Source: G963422275 sp963422275 (lineage in GTDB: Bacteria > Pseudomonadota > Alphaproteobacteria > Rhodobacterales > Rhodobacteraceae). Taken from it: a stretch of DNA of 64,000 nt. Position numbers and translations under genes: made by a program. Under the pieces are notes generated by a model. It ran no database searches, had not been told where the DNA came from, and was given only the letters and a program-made list of their open reading frames with translations. This document shows positions 1 to 9,370 of this stretch, piece by piece (the stretch's first letter is position 1; every line of letters starts with the position of its first letter). Where the stretch lies: the NCBI GenBank assembly GCA_963422275.1, contig OY729418.1:3038001-3102000 (forward strand), given 5' to 3'.

Positions 1-421
1 TGTACCGAATCGCGATGTTGATTTCATCCAGCAGCACCATTCGGTTTGCCGGATTCCGGATCAGGTCCTTTGCGAGTGTCCATGCGGCACGGGCCATTTC
101 GATATCCCGGTCGCGGTCTTGAGTTTCCCACGTGAATCCTTCACCCATCGTGTGAAACTCGCAGACATCGGCGAATTTGCCGATGATCAGGTCGCGCTCG
201 CCCGTGCTCATTCCGCCCTTGATGAATTGCACGACCGCACATCGCATTTCGTGTGCGATGCAGCGGAATATCATCCCAAAGGCGGCGGACGATTTCCCCT
301 TTCCCTTTCCAGTGTGGACAATTATCAGGCCTCTCTCGCCGGTTTTGGTCGCCATGATCTTGTCGCGGGCGGCCTTTATCTTCTTCATCTTCTGCTTGTG
401 GCGTTGCGGATCAGGCGCCAT
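1..421 (-). CDS. cobO: Corrinoid adenosyltransferase CobO, 3' end outside window
   Basis: CobO (BtuR family) transfers adenosyl from ATP to cob(I)yrinate diamide, making the upper axial ligand of coenzyme B12 in the cytoplasm. About 140 N-terminal residues are visible. After a basic, KMKK-rich start comes GLIIVHTGKGKGKSS, the family's P-loop, then VVQFIKGG and a VLLDEIN segment. The ATG at 421 lies inside the last codons of cobN, an 11-bp overlap, and an AGGAGG ribosome site sits at 431-436 on the complementary strand. The overlap indicates a cobW-cobN-cobO operon. The C-terminus runs off the left edge, so length and completeness cannot be judged. Confidence 0.93.
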   Translation of the reverse strand, partial: MAPDPQRHKQKMKKIKAARDKIMATKTGERGLIIVHTGKGKGKSSAAFGMIFRCIAHEMRCAVVQFIKGGMSTGERDLIIGKFADVCEFHTMGEGFTWETQDRDRDIEMARAAWTLAKDLIRNPANRMVLLDEINIAIRY

Positions 422-3400
422 CGCGCATTACCTCCTGTTTGTGCCCCGTCTTTCGGCTGGCCAAATTGGCGAGTTCGGAGCGAGTTGAGTTTCGGTGTGG
501 CTGCCACAGACCGCGGTCGATCGCCTCCAGAAGCCGGTCGGCCATTTCGTGCAAGGCGGCAGGATTGCTGTCCTCAACGAACTCTCTGGTCTCGTCATCG
601 TCCAGATAGGCTGAATAAACAAGATCGAAATGATGGGATTTCACGGCACCAGTGGTTGCAGCGAAGGCAAACATGTAATCCACAGTCGCCGCGAGCTCGA
701 AAGCCCCTTTGTATCCGTGCCGTTTCATTCCGTTAATCCATTTCGGGTTTACGGCGCGCGAGCGCACGACCCGACCAATTTCCTCTTCGAGAGTCCGAAT
801 TGCCGGACGCTCCGGTCGGGAATGGTCGTTGTGGAACATCACCGGACGGGTGCCTTTCAACGTTTCCACTGCAGCCGCCATCCCTCCTTCGAACTGGTAG
901 TAATCGTCGCTGTCGAGGAGGTCGTGCTCGCGGTTGTCCTGGTTCTGCACTATCGCATCGATTCCCGACAGGCGGCTCGTGAACGCGGTTTCCGCCATTT
1001 CACCGTCAGCTCCGCTTCCATAGGCGTACTGTCCCCAGCTGACATAAACCTCGCCGAGCTCGTCCCGGCTTTCCCAGAGTTTCTCGTCAATCATTGCCTG
1101 AAGTCCGGCGCCGTATGCACCCGGTTTGGAACCGAACACGCGAAAGCCGGCCTTCCGGGTTCCCATGTGTTCCGAGTCCGCCCGAAAGCTTGTTGCCGCC
1201 GGGTTTGCTGCTTCAGGTTCATCGAGTTCCATAACGGCCCTCGCCGCGCTCGACACCAAATCTATCTGGGCGGGAAAGGCATCGCGAAAGAAACCGGAGA
1301 CCCGCAAGGTCACATCAACGCGAGGTCTTCCAAGCACGGAATGGGGCAAGATCTCGAATCCTGTCACCCTTCCGCTCGAATCGTCCCACATGGGTCGGGT
1401 GCCCATCAATGCCAAGACCTGCGCAATGTCATCCCCGCCAGTTCGCATGTTGGATGTGCCCCATGCAGTGATTGCCATCCGGCGCGGCCAGTCACCATTT
1501 TCCTGGGCGTAGCGCTCCACGAGCAGGGAGGCTGACTTCCAGCCCAGTTCCCATGCAGTTCGGGTTGGGAGCGACCTGCTGTCAATCGAGTAGAAGTTTC
1601 TTCCTGTCGGGAGGACGTCGAGCCTGCCCCTTGTCGGCGCGCCGGATGGTCCTGGCGGAACGAACTGTCCGTTCAACGCCTGAAGAAGGCCGGCAATTTC
1701 GCCCGAACCGCAATTTCTCACGTTCAGCCTTATTTCAGTTTGGATCTTGTCAAGGACGGACTGCGAACATTTGCCCGGAGCCTGAATCTTTCCCTCGATC
1801 AAGATACAGGCTAGCGCTTCAAGTCTTTCAACAGTGTCTCCGGCGGTGCGCCATTTGTCGTCGCAGGCTGACTGCAATGCGGAAGGTTTCCTGTTGTGCC
1901 AAGGCTTGGCCATGTCGCAATCCAGCGGATCGAAATCATCGCCGAGTTTCAGATCGACGGCGAGAGCTCTCGTGAGCGAAGCGTTGCCGCCTTCGCCATC
2001 GCCGCGGGGCAGTCGCGCCAACGCGACAATGAGGTCGCGTTCAAGGTGACCCGCTGGTGCACATCCAAAAATGTGCAGACCGTCTCTGATCTGGCTTTCC
2101 TTCAATTCACAGAGATATGCATCGAGCTTTCTAAGGCGGCTATCCGTACCATCGTCTTTTGCAATTCCGACTTCTACATCCAATTTGGACACAGACATTG
2201 CTGAAAGGATCTTTTCGCGAAGGAGATCGATCCGCCGCGGGTCGATGCCAGCCGCTTCATGGTACTCGTCGATCAGCACCTCAAGCTCGCGGATCGGACC
2301 GTAGCTTTCAGCGCGTGTGAGTGGCGGCGTGAGATGATCGATGATCACCGCTTGGGCACGCCTCTTCGCTTGCGTTCCCTCGCCAGGGTCGTTGACGATG
2401 AAGGGGTATATGTGGGGCAGTGGTCCGAGGGCCGCTTCCGGGAAGCATGTCCGGGACAGCCCCACCGCCTTTCCCGGCAGCCATTCGAGGTTTCCGTGCT
2501 TGCCGAGATGGACCATCGCATGGACGTCGAACTGAAACCGAAGCCAGAAATAGAACGCGAGGTAATTGTGCGGAGGCACTAAATCTGGGCTGTGATACGT
2601 TTCCTCGGGATTAATGTTGTAGCCGCGCGCAGGCTGCATCCCGACGACGACGTTTCCGAACTCCAGAATCGAGAGGACAAAGCCGTCCGTGCCAACAAAC
2701 GGATCTTCTTCCGGGGCACCCCACTGACGTTCCACCTGATCGCGAATCTTGCTCGGAAGCAGGCGATAATGATCGAGGTATCGATGCATTTGAAAACGGA
2801 TCCCGCCGATGCGGTTCGCCCTGTCGGCAAGCCAATTCGTGGGACCGCTGGTAATCAAGTCCATTAGCTCTTCGCTGGAAACCGGTCGATTTTCGATGGC
2901 GTAACCCGCGTCTTCCATTGCGGAAAGGATTTGAATGCAAGAGGCTGGCGTATCGAGTCCGACTCCGTTGGCGAGTCTTCCATCCTTGTTGGGATAATTC
3001 GCCAGAACAAGGCCAATTCTCCGTGCCGCTGCCGGGGTTCGGCCAAGTTTCAGCCAGTTTTCCGCGAGTTCCGCAACAAAATCGATCCTGTCAAGTTTTT
3101 CGCTGAAGCCAGTGACAGGATACTGAGTTGCCTCATCGAGACGGGTTTCAGACTTGAAAGCGACCGTCCGCGACAGAATTCGCCCGTCAACCTCTGGAAG
3201 GGCCACGTTCATTGCGATGTCTCGAGGAGGCAGCCCGTTCGGCATATCGGCCCAGCTTGTCTTGTTGCATGACGCTAACAGGACCTGCAAGACAGGACGC
3301 CCTGGTGAATCCAGCAAGGTCGGTTCCCACTCAGAGCTTGACCGTCCCGATGGTCCGGTGGCGAAACTTGTCGCGTTGAGCACAATGTCGGGGCGAACTT

Positions 3401-4166
3401 CCGAAAAAGCCTCTCCAATCGTGGCGGCAGACACCGGATCCTTCAGGGACAGGGCGTACAAAGGCATTGGGTTGATGCCTTTCCGGTTCACTGCTCGCAA
3501 AAGCGCTATGATCGGGTTGGGGGACCCACCTTGCAGCAACGCTCGATAGAAGACAATGGCCGCGACCGGAGCTCCTTCCATCCATCTCGTCTTAAGTTCG
3601 GCGATGCCAGGCGCCGAGATGCCTGGCCAATAGTATCCCGCTCGCAACAACGGACTCGCGGGTGGCGGGCGCGGATGTCCAAATATCAGATGTCGGCAAT
3701 ACGACAGGAATCTTTCCGCGTTTTCCGGTCCCCCTTCAATGAAATATCCGTGCAGGCTATCCCAGTCTTTTCTGGAAACCGTTGAAATGACGAACAAATT
3801 TTCGTCTGGTTGATTATCGCCCGGAAGCGCCACAAATCCGACACCTGCTTCTGCAAGTCGGGAAGCGAATTGCTCGAGTGCGTATTGCCAGTAGGAAAGG
3901 CCTCCGAGCGCGCGAACAACGACCAGTTTCGAGTTCTGCGCGGTCTTGCTGATGTAAAGATCGACAGAATAGGGATGGGCAAGCCAGGAAAGTTGAGCGA
4001 GCCGAAGACACTTCGAATCCCCGCCAGCAACTGCATTTGCGGCGGCGAGAGCGGCAAGCTCGGTGTCCGCAGCAGACAGGAAGACAATTTCGGCAGGGGT
4101 CTGGTCTGGGTCGATCGGTTCTGAACCGTCAGAAACGAGGCCGGGCTGCGCGGCGAGAAGGTGCAT
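411..4166 (-). CDS. cobN: Aerobic cobaltochelatase large subunit CobN
   Basis: CobN is the large, metal- and substrate-binding subunit of the ATP-dependent CobNST chelatase, which inserts cobalt into hydrogenobyrinate a,c-diamide. At 1251 residues it has the family's usual length. It is collinear with CobN/BchH proteins: an N-terminal Rossmann-like part, HAMVHLGKHGNLEWLPGK in the middle, and GDDIAQVLALMGTRPMW and PRVDVTLRVSGFFRDAFP in the C-terminal half. The ATG follows the cobW stop by 4 nt with no clear ribosome site, suggesting coupled translation, and the 3' end overlaps cobO. The partner subunits CobS and CobT are not in the window. Confidence 0.96.
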   Translation of the reverse strand: MHLLAAQPGLVSDGSEPIDPDQTPAEIVFLSAADTELAALAAANAVAGGDSKCLRLAQLSWLAHPYSVDLYISKTAQNSKLVVVRALGGLSYWQYALEQFASRLAEAGVGFVALPGDNQPDENLFVISTVSRKDWDSLHGYFIEGGPENAERFLSYCRHLIFGHPRPPPASPLLRAGYYWPGISAPGIAELKTRWMEGAPVAAIVFYRALLQGGSPNPIIALLRAVNRKGINPMPLYALSLKDPVSAATIGEAFSEVRPDIVLNATSFATGPSGRSSSEWEPTLLDSPGRPVLQVLLASCNKTSWADMPNGLPPRDIAMNVALPEVDGRILSRTVAFKSETRLDEATQYPVTGFSEKLDRIDFVAELAENWLKLGRTPAAARRIGLVLANYPNKDGRLANGVGLDTPASCIQILSAMEDAGYAIENRPVSSEELMDLITSGPTNWLADRANRIGGIRFQMHRYLDHYRLLPSKIRDQVERQWGAPEEDPFVGTDGFVLSILEFGNVVVGMQPARGYNINPEETYHSPDLVPPHNYLAFYFWLRFQFDVHAMVHLGKHGNLEWLPGKAVGLSRTCFPEAALGPLPHIYPFIVNDPGEGTQAKRRAQAVIIDHLTPPLTRAESYGPIRELEVLIDEYHEAAGIDPRRIDLLREKILSAMSVSKLDVEVGIAKDDGTDSRLRKLDAYLCELKESQIRDGLHIFGCAPAGHLERDLIVALARLPRGDGEGGNASLTRALAVDLKLGDDFDPLDCDMAKPWHNRKPSALQSACDDKWRTAGDTVERLEALACILIEGKIQAPGKCSQSVLDKIQTEIRLNVRNCGSGEIAGLLQALNGQFVPPGPSGAPTRGRLDVLPTGRNFYSIDSRSLPTRTAWELGWKSASLLVERYAQENGDWPRRMAITAWGTSNMRTGGDDIAQVLALMGTRPMWDDSSGRVTGFEILPHSVLGRPRVDVTLRVSGFFRDAFPAQIDLVSSAARAVMELDEPEAANPAATSFRADSEHMGTRKAGFRVFGSKPGAYGAGLQAMIDEKLWESRDELGEVYVSWGQYAYGSGADGEMAETAFTSRLSGIDAIVQNQDNREHDLLDSDDYYQFEGGMAAAVETLKGTRPVMFHNDHSRPERPAIRTLEEEIGRVVRSRAVNPKWINGMKRHGYKGAFELAATVDYMFAFAATTGAVKSHHFDLVYSAYLDDDETREFVEDSNPAALHEMADRLLEAIDRGLWQPHRNSTRSELANLASRKTGHKQEVMRDGA

Positions 4167-4170
4167 CCGA

Positions 4171-5226
4171 CTAAGACACGGCCTTTTGAAACTCCTGGAT
4201 TACCCAAGTTTCATCGAAGTCCGCTTCTCCAATCACGACGATCTTTGTTGCACGACGCTCACCATCAGCGAACAGCCTGTCAAAATAGCTATCGACTCGT
4301 GCGCTCACGCCCTGCACAACGAACCGCATTGGCTTTTTCTCCACGGCCGCGAAGCCCTTGATCCGGAAAATGCCTTCGCTTGTGCCCACAGAGCGCGCGC
4401 ATTCAATGAATTTGCCAGTGTCCTTCACTTCAGACAGATCGAGAACGATGCTCTTGAATTCGTCGTGCCCGTGCTCCTCTTCAGTATTGCCTCCAGCGTT
4501 GTGGTGAATTTCCTCGCGCGAGGCCAGGTCATCTTCGGCGGCCTTGTCAATACCGAGAATTATTTCAGGATCAAGCTTTCCGAATTGAGTTGCAATAACG
4601 CTCGCACCGCTGCGAATCATGCGTTTCAAATCCTGTACGGTTCCGGTCGTTCCTTCGGTTCCCAAGATGTCAGACTTGTTCAGCACAACGATGTCAGCGC
4701 ATGCCAACTGATCCTCGAACAGTTCGGAAACTGGTGTCTCATGGTCAAGACCGTCGGTTTGCGCACGCTGCCGTTCCACGGCACTCAGATCGTGTGCAAA
4801 CTGCCCCGCTTTGAAGGCTGGGCCATCCACTATTGTCACGACACCGTCAACAGTCACTTTGGTCTTGATTCCCGGCCAATTGAATGCGCGAACGAGTGGT
4901 TGGGGAAGTGCCAAGCCGGAGGTTTCGATAATGATGTGATCTGGGCTGACATCATCTTCGATCAGCTTTTGCATCGCAGGAAGAAATTCATCGGCCACGG
5001 TGCAGCAAATACAGCCGTTGGCCAACTCGACAATCCCATCATCGCCACATGATTCGATTCCGCATCCCCGCAATATTTCGCCATCGACACCAAGATCGCC
5101 AAATTCATTGACCATCAACGCAATTCGCCGTCCCCGGTTTTTTGCCAGCAGATTCCGAATCACCGTTGTCTTTCCTGAACCCAGGAATCCAGTCAGAATT
5201 GTCGCCGGGATCTTCATGTTCATCAT
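4171..5226 (-). CDS. cobW: CobW-family GTPase, cobalt metallochaperone
   Basis: CobW belongs to the G3E GTPases (COG0523), thought to deliver cobalt to CobN. The 351 residues show the P-loop GFLGSGKTT near residue 13, the metal-site motif GCICC near residue 70 and the guanine-specificity motif NKSD near residue 185. A short His/Glu-rich stretch (EEIHHNAGGNTEEEHGHDE) before the C-terminal domain is typical of metal chaperones. Three in-frame ATGs (5226, 5223, 5217) follow an AGGA. The third has the best spacing, so the true protein may be three residues shorter. It is the first gene of the cobW-cobN-cobO operon. Confidence 0.95.
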   Translation of the reverse strand: MMNMKIPATILTGFLGSGKTTVIRNLLAKNRGRRIALMVNEFGDLGVDGEILRGCGIESCGDDGIVELANGCICCTVADEFLPAMQKLIEDDVSPDHIIIETSGLALPQPLVRAFNWPGIKTKVTVDGVVTIVDGPAFKAGQFAHDLSAVERQRAQTDGLDHETPVSELFEDQLACADIVVLNKSDILGTEGTTGTVQDLKRMIRSGASVIATQFGKLDPEIILGIDKAAEDDLASREEIHHNAGGNTEEEHGHDEFKSIVLDLSEVKDTGKFIECARSVGTSEGIFRIKGFAAVEKKPMRFVVQGVSARVDSYFDRLFADGERRATKIVVIGEADFDETWVIQEFQKAVS

Positions 5227-5491
5227 TTCCTATGGAGAAGTCAGGGCTTTGTGTCGGCGCAAGTCCCTCGAATCTGAAAGATGCCTTACAGTCAAATCCC
5301 TGCGTTGGCAAAAGACTTTCAAGTTAAAGTATGTCCAGTCAGTTGATGCGTATGAACTTTGAAAACGGCGGCTTGCATGAGGGGCAACGGTTAGACTTGA
5401 GGTAGGTACGACGAGTTATTGGCACTCTAATTTGTGGCGGGTGCAGTTGACAGTTAGCGTTGCATGGCAACAGCTTGCATTCATAGAAGAA

Positions 5492-6115
5492 GGCTCAATT
5501 CACGATTCGCAGGCATGTCCTGGCGCTGGATGCCTGCCGGCGCGACGAGATGGAACCACCTCAGATAGCTGTCTAGGCACTTGGTGGCGATGCCGCGGAA
5601 GCGTCGCGGGAAACCCTTGATCTGGCTGTGGCGGCTGGTGGCCGTCTGGATGTACAGGGCCCCACGCACCCGCTCGCCCTTGCGGCTTTCGAGCACGAAG
5701 GTCTCATTGGCCTCGACGATCTCGGCGAGCCGGTCCGGCGTCTGCCGAACCGCCGCCAGGAAGCGGTTGGCGTCAGCGGAACGCCGTGCTGGTGAGGGCG
5801 TCGAAAGTTCGGCCGCAGGACTTGCAGCGATAGCGGCATAGACCGCGCGACTTGCCTCGGGACACCGCGCCGCCGCTGCCGCAGTACGAACAGCGGCGCT
5901 CCTCGTCGATCCCCAGCTCGATTGCCGCCAGAGGGGCCTCGCCCTCTGGTGGATCCGACAGAACCGCAGCAACCTTGCGGCACTGCTCCGCCGTCAGTTC
6001 ATCGATGCTCGAAACCCAGTCCCGAAACCGCGCCCGGTCCATTGTTCCACTCCCCTTGGCCAATGCAAATCGAAACCCAGTGCAGCACATGCGCCTGCGA
6101 AATGCGAACAGAGCC
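5492..6115 (-). mobile_element. IS1595-type deletion derivative with 8-bp target duplication
   Basis: The 624-bp element starts with GGCTCAATTCACGATTCG and ends with an imperfect inverted copy (GGCTCTGTTCGCATTTCG on the opposite strand). It is flanked by an exact 8-bp repeat TAGAAGAA at 5484-5491 and 6116-6123, which fits the 8-bp duplications of the IS1595 family. It holds only the two ends of a transposase gene. The same terminal sequence recurs at 7434, 7930, 8714, 9143, 10914, 11092, 28427, 28784 and 29788. It is probably non-autonomous and mobilised in trans. Confidence 0.85.
5500..6042 (-). pseudogene. IS1595-type transposase, internally deleted and frameshifted
   Basis: Starting at an ATG at 6042, the first frame gives MDRARFRDWVSSIDELTAEQ and then a zinc ribbon with two CxxC pairs (RRCSYCGS, YRCKSCGRTF), the N-terminal layout of IS1595/ISXO2-type transposases. 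The frame then breaks. A second frame carries EANETFVLESRKGER, the region around a catalytic acidic residue, and ends with the family-typical SYLRWFHL. Most of the DDE core between them is missing, so this copy cannot encode an active enzyme. Confidence 0.8.
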
Positions 6116-6202
6116 TAGAAGAAACTGTCTTTCTTTCCTGTCTCCTTGCAAGAAATTTTGGCATGTGCGCTGGGCTACAGCTAAAGGCATGTGATGTTCG
6201 GA

Positions 6203-6943
6203 CTACTCATCCAAGGTCAATTTCTGAGATTCGAGCAGGGAAATTATCTTTTCGATTTCACGCACGCCAACTTCTCCCGGGCCTCGGTAGGCAATTGAAA
6301 TCAACTGGTTCATTCCGATTTTGACCCGAAACCACTCTGAAAACCCATCGCAATTGGCAGCAGAGGGAACGGGAGCATCTATACGCGATGTTTGAGCAAG
6401 GCTGGATTTCATTTTGGCAGTGTGGTGAAACTCGGCCGTTCCATTCGGCTTTCCGGCATCAGGCAGTTCGGGTGTTGTGGATGCAACGTAACATGACGTC
6501 ATGGAAATTGTTTCAGAAAAAGACTTTGCGACGGAGTCAACAATTTTCTTCTTGAACCCACTTTGAGCAAGGTAATTTCTTAGTGCGGCATTCGATGGGG
6601 CACGATTTGGAAAATGCTTGTTGATCTCTAAGAACAAAGGTGGAGAAAACGCCGCAGTGTCGATAGCTGCCTGCATTTTTTCTTCTGATGCGGGCTGCAA
6701 AACATCGATGGCCAATTGCGAGACTTTTAACTCCCTTGTTCCAGTGCGATCAAGAAGCCCATATTGCCTCAATGTGCCGATACAGCTGTCGGATGCACCG
6801 CTAGTTCCGCTATAGCCCAAATGTTGTGCGACAACCTCTCGACTTAAGGAGTTGGTCCAGTCAGCATCCAAGACCTTGTGAATGTGTTCAATGGCAACTG
6901 AAAGCGAGTAGTTTGGGTAGCGCTTGTTTCTTGATCTGGTCAT
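6203..6943 (-). CDS. Hypothetical protein, winged-helix-like N-terminus
   Basis: A 246-residue protein of unknown function. The N-terminal ~110 residues (RYPNYSLSVAIEHIHKVLDA, then LSREVVAQHLGYSGTSGAS and LRQYGLLDRTG) look like a predicted DNA-binding or winged-helix module found in small alphaproteobacterial proteins that begin with a 'YP..SL..AI' motif. A linker rich in Ser, Thr and Pro separates this from a short C-terminal part ending in REIEKIISLLESQKLTLDE. GGGAG precedes the ATG at a workable distance. It stands alone between two IS1595-type insertions. Family assignment is by pattern only. Confidence 0.7.
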   Translation of the reverse strand: MTRSRNKRYPNYSLSVAIEHIHKVLDADWTNSLSREVVAQHLGYSGTSGASDSCIGTLRQYGLLDRTGTRELKVSQLAIDVLQPASEEKMQAAIDTAAFSPPLFLEINKHFPNRAPSNAALRNYLAQSGFKKKIVDSVAKSFSETISMTSCYVASTTPELPDAGKPNGTAEFHHTAKMKSSLAQTSRIDAPVPSAANCDGFSEWFRVKIGMNQLISIAYRGPGEVGVREIEKIISLLESQKLTLDE

Positions 6944-7425
6944 TACGGACTCCCGCGCGCAGCGCGGTTGAGAAGTTTGCGGAGAAATTAAGAAATTGCA
7001 ACCTTGAACCGCATATCGAGTGTCACGTTATCGTTCTTCATTGCTCAGCAATCCGGACGAAGTAAGCGGATACCCCTTCTCGGTGCGTTGGAAGATTGTT
7101 GCCACAATTCACACACTGCCGAATGAAGCAAGTTTGGATTATAGATCAGCGCTTAGAGGCATCAACGTTTGAAGTCAGCCTCGCCGTTCGCGCCGTACTA
7201 GGTGCGAGTGAACAAAATGCGGGCCTCCATCACGAAGATTTTGTAGCGCAATCGTCATTCCTCTTCGAATTGAATTTCTCTTGGTGGCAAATGCCGGGAC
7301 ATTGGTTGAAATCGTATGAAACCGTGACAGGCTCAGGCACGGCACAGTAGCAAAATCCTCCCGAACTGCGCCCTGTGATTAACCGAACCGACGGTTCCAC
7401 CGTTCTCACAATTTTGTTGGGATTG
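6944..7425. other. Intergenic stretch without supported gene
   Basis: About 480 bp upstream of the 246-residue gene. Open frames exist (the longest, 84 codons on the plus strand, begins at 7096), but none has a ribosome site or recognisable sequence. The stretch ends at the 8-bp target duplication of the next IS1595-type element. Confidence 0.5.
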
Positions 7426-7433
7426 AAAAGTAA

Positions 7434-7930
7434 GGCTCAATTTGTAATTCGTGGGCATGGCTGGTGGACTGGCTCGCGATTTGCACTGAACATGGGGGAC
7501 AGACGGATGGATCGGGTACGGTTTCAGGACTGGGTTTCGAGCATCAATGAGCTGACGGCGGCGTAGTGCCGGGAGGTCGCGGCGGTTCTGTTGGGTCCAC
7601 CGGAGGGCGAGGCCTCTCTGGCACCGGTTATTGCCCGGACGCCTGCTTGTCTCCGACGCCGGCCGCTGCCATCGGCCCGCCGCCGCGGTGCTCGGCATCC
7701 TCCGCGAGAGCGTCAACCGCTCCGCCGGCGAACGGGTGCGCGGCGCCCTGCACCTCCAGACGGCCACCAGCCGCCATAGCCAGATCAAGGGCTTCCGCGG
7801 TATCGCCACCAAATGTCTGGACAGCTATTTGAGGTGGTTCCACCTTGTCGCGTTCGTCAGGCACCCGTCGCCGAGAGCCTGCCTCGCGGCGGCAACCGCC
7901 AGGACAAGCCTGCGATTCACGAATTGAGCC
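7434..7930 (+). mobile_element. IS1595-type deletion derivative (497 bp) with 8-bp target duplication
   Basis: Begins GGCTCAATTTGTAATTCG and ends in the inverted form CGATTCACGAATTGAGCC. Exact 8-bp repeats AAAAGTAA lie at 7426-7433 and 7931-7938. Inside, an ATG at 7507 starts MDRVRFQDWVSSINELTAA and hits a stop. Farther on, another frame carries GERVRGALHLQTATSRHSQ and SYLRWFHLVAF, the end of the same transposase family. The middle of the gene is deleted, so this is a defective relative of the element at 5492-6115. Confidence 0.85.
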
Positions 7931-7954
7931 AAAAGTAATGAAAGGAAATTGCGA

Positions 7955-8134
7955 ATGAAAATCGTGAGTGCAATCGGACAAGAAATATCACTGCGCCCTC
8001 AAGCGGAAGGCATTCTTGGTGGAGGCGGTGGAAATCAACAATCGTCGCCTTTGGTTGGCAAGCTGCCGTTGCAACAATGCCTACTGGAGCATGCGGCGTC
8101 AAAAGTTTGTGTTAGCTGCTCGACTACCGTGTAG
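7955..8134 (+). CDS. Small hypothetical ORF
   Basis: A possible 59-residue protein that starts at an ATG preceded by AAAGGA at 9-nt spacing, so the start looks credible. Its sequence has a Gly run (GILGGGGGNQQ) and Cys-rich end and matches no family I recognise. The IS1595-type insertion ends only 25 bp upstream and would have separated the gene from any older promoter. It could also be chance coding in decayed DNA. Confidence 0.25.
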   Translation: MKIVSAIGQEISLRPQAEGILGGGGGNQQSSPLVGKLPLQQCLLEHAASKVCVSCSTTV

Positions 8135-8382
8135 GCTTTACCAAGTGTGGGCGGTGGGTAGGCCCCGACAACGAGAACGCGGCTGGCAACCCTTCCGAAA
8201 AAGGTAGAATGCTAAGGACGGATCAGCAAGTAAGGCTACAGTCACATTGACTTGGCTCCGCTCGATTTGGTGAATCTCGCACATGAGTACCTTCGCGATA
8301 ATACTTAACGAACCGGATGGGTCGAATTGGGCTATGCCGGGAATAAAATTAGCTTGGCCGCCATTTTATCTTGGATGAGAGG

Positions 8383-8547
8383 GTGACTCTGATTGCACCG
8401 GAAGGGCTTGCTTTGACATCGGAGGTCGCTAATAAGGTTGGCATTAATTCAAGCACCGGCTTGAGTGGATCGGTGGTAGAGTTTTCGTCCTTCAGCGGTT
8501 TCAACCAGAGCGACCTCTGGGAATGGCTGACCAAGGTTCGGGTATGA
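8383..8547 (+). CDS. Small ORF overlapping the next gene by ATGA
   Basis: A 54-codon frame beginning at a GTG, closed upstream by a TAG at about 8350. The sequence (LIAPEGLALTSEVANKVGIN, then FNQSDLWEWLTKVRV) looks like a natural protein. Its stop overlaps the start of the following gene in the sequence ATGA at 8544-8547, a hallmark of co-translated genes. It may be a short complete gene or the surviving 3' end of a longer one. No function can be assigned. Confidence 0.4.
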   Translation: MTLIAPEGLALTSEVANKVGINSSTGLSGSVVEFSSFSGFNQSDLWEWLTKVRV

Positions 8548-9316
8548 CCGACAACATCCATAAATTTGAACAGCCGTCGTCTCAGCCACCACCGCCAACT
8601 GATGCTGCTGGGGGTGGGAACGGACCAGGCGGGCAAAATTTAGCGGGTCATGTTGCATCTCTTGAACCCCACCTTAAGTATCTTGTCACCAAAGAGGATA
8701 TTCAGAAATTGAAGGCTCAATTCTTGAATCGCAGGCTTGGCGATGGGCGCTTGCCGAGCGTGGCGAGGTGGAGCCGCCTCAAATGGTTGTCAGGACATTT
8801 GGCGGCGGTGCCGCGGGAAGCTCTTGATCCAACTGCGGCGGGGACTGGCCGTCCGGATGCGCAGGGGGCCGCGCACCCGCTCGGCGACGGGCCGGTGGCA
8901 ACCAGTGTCGATGCCTGTTGCGCGAGAGGTCGCGCTTGCGCACCTTGCCACTGCGGACAGCAGTTCAGTCTCCGCTCGCCCTTGCGCGCGAAGGCCTCGC
9001 CGGTCTCGACAACCCCGGCGAGCCGCCGGGAAGCGGTGGCGTCAGCGAAATGCCGCGCTCGGCGCAATTCCGCATCGCCGTCAGCTCATCGATGCTCGGA
9101 AATCGATTTGCTGGCCATGCCCGCGAATCGCAAATTGAGCCAAACGGTTGCCACGGTCGTTTTCGCGGGGCACGATGATCGCCGGTGGCGGGTCGGGCAG
9201 ACTGCCGCGATCCAGCCTGAAGGAATTTCCGAGATGCGCCCGGGAGTGTCGCTCGCCCTTGGGCCGGAGGACAAGGCCGCGCCGACGGAACCTGGCGGAA
9301 CAGAGCGGGCGCCCTG

Positions 9317-9357
9317 CCTCTCCGCTTCCTGCCAGTGGCAGGCAGGAAGCGCGGAGA
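9317..9357 (-). terminator. Hairpin downstream of the ankyrin gene
   Basis: A near-perfect inverted repeat (TTCCTGCC against GGCAGGAA, extended by TCCGC and GCGGA with a 2-nt bulge) lies about 15-55 bp past the ankyrin stop codon. There is no following U-tract, so terminator function is only possible. It may equally protect the transcript end. Confidence 0.35.
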
Positions 9358-9370
9358 CGGATGACGGCAG

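Noticed and set aside
630..1535. Long plus-strand open frame opposite cobN
   Set aside because: It is antisense to strongly supported cobN, has no ribosome site and a translation with no family resemblance.
5227..5490. Cobalamin riboswitch upstream of cobW
   Set aside because: No B12-box sequence or GCAACTGT-type core with the expected helices could be found on the minus strand; the same holds upstream of cbiX (22085-22330) and between cbiD and cobA.
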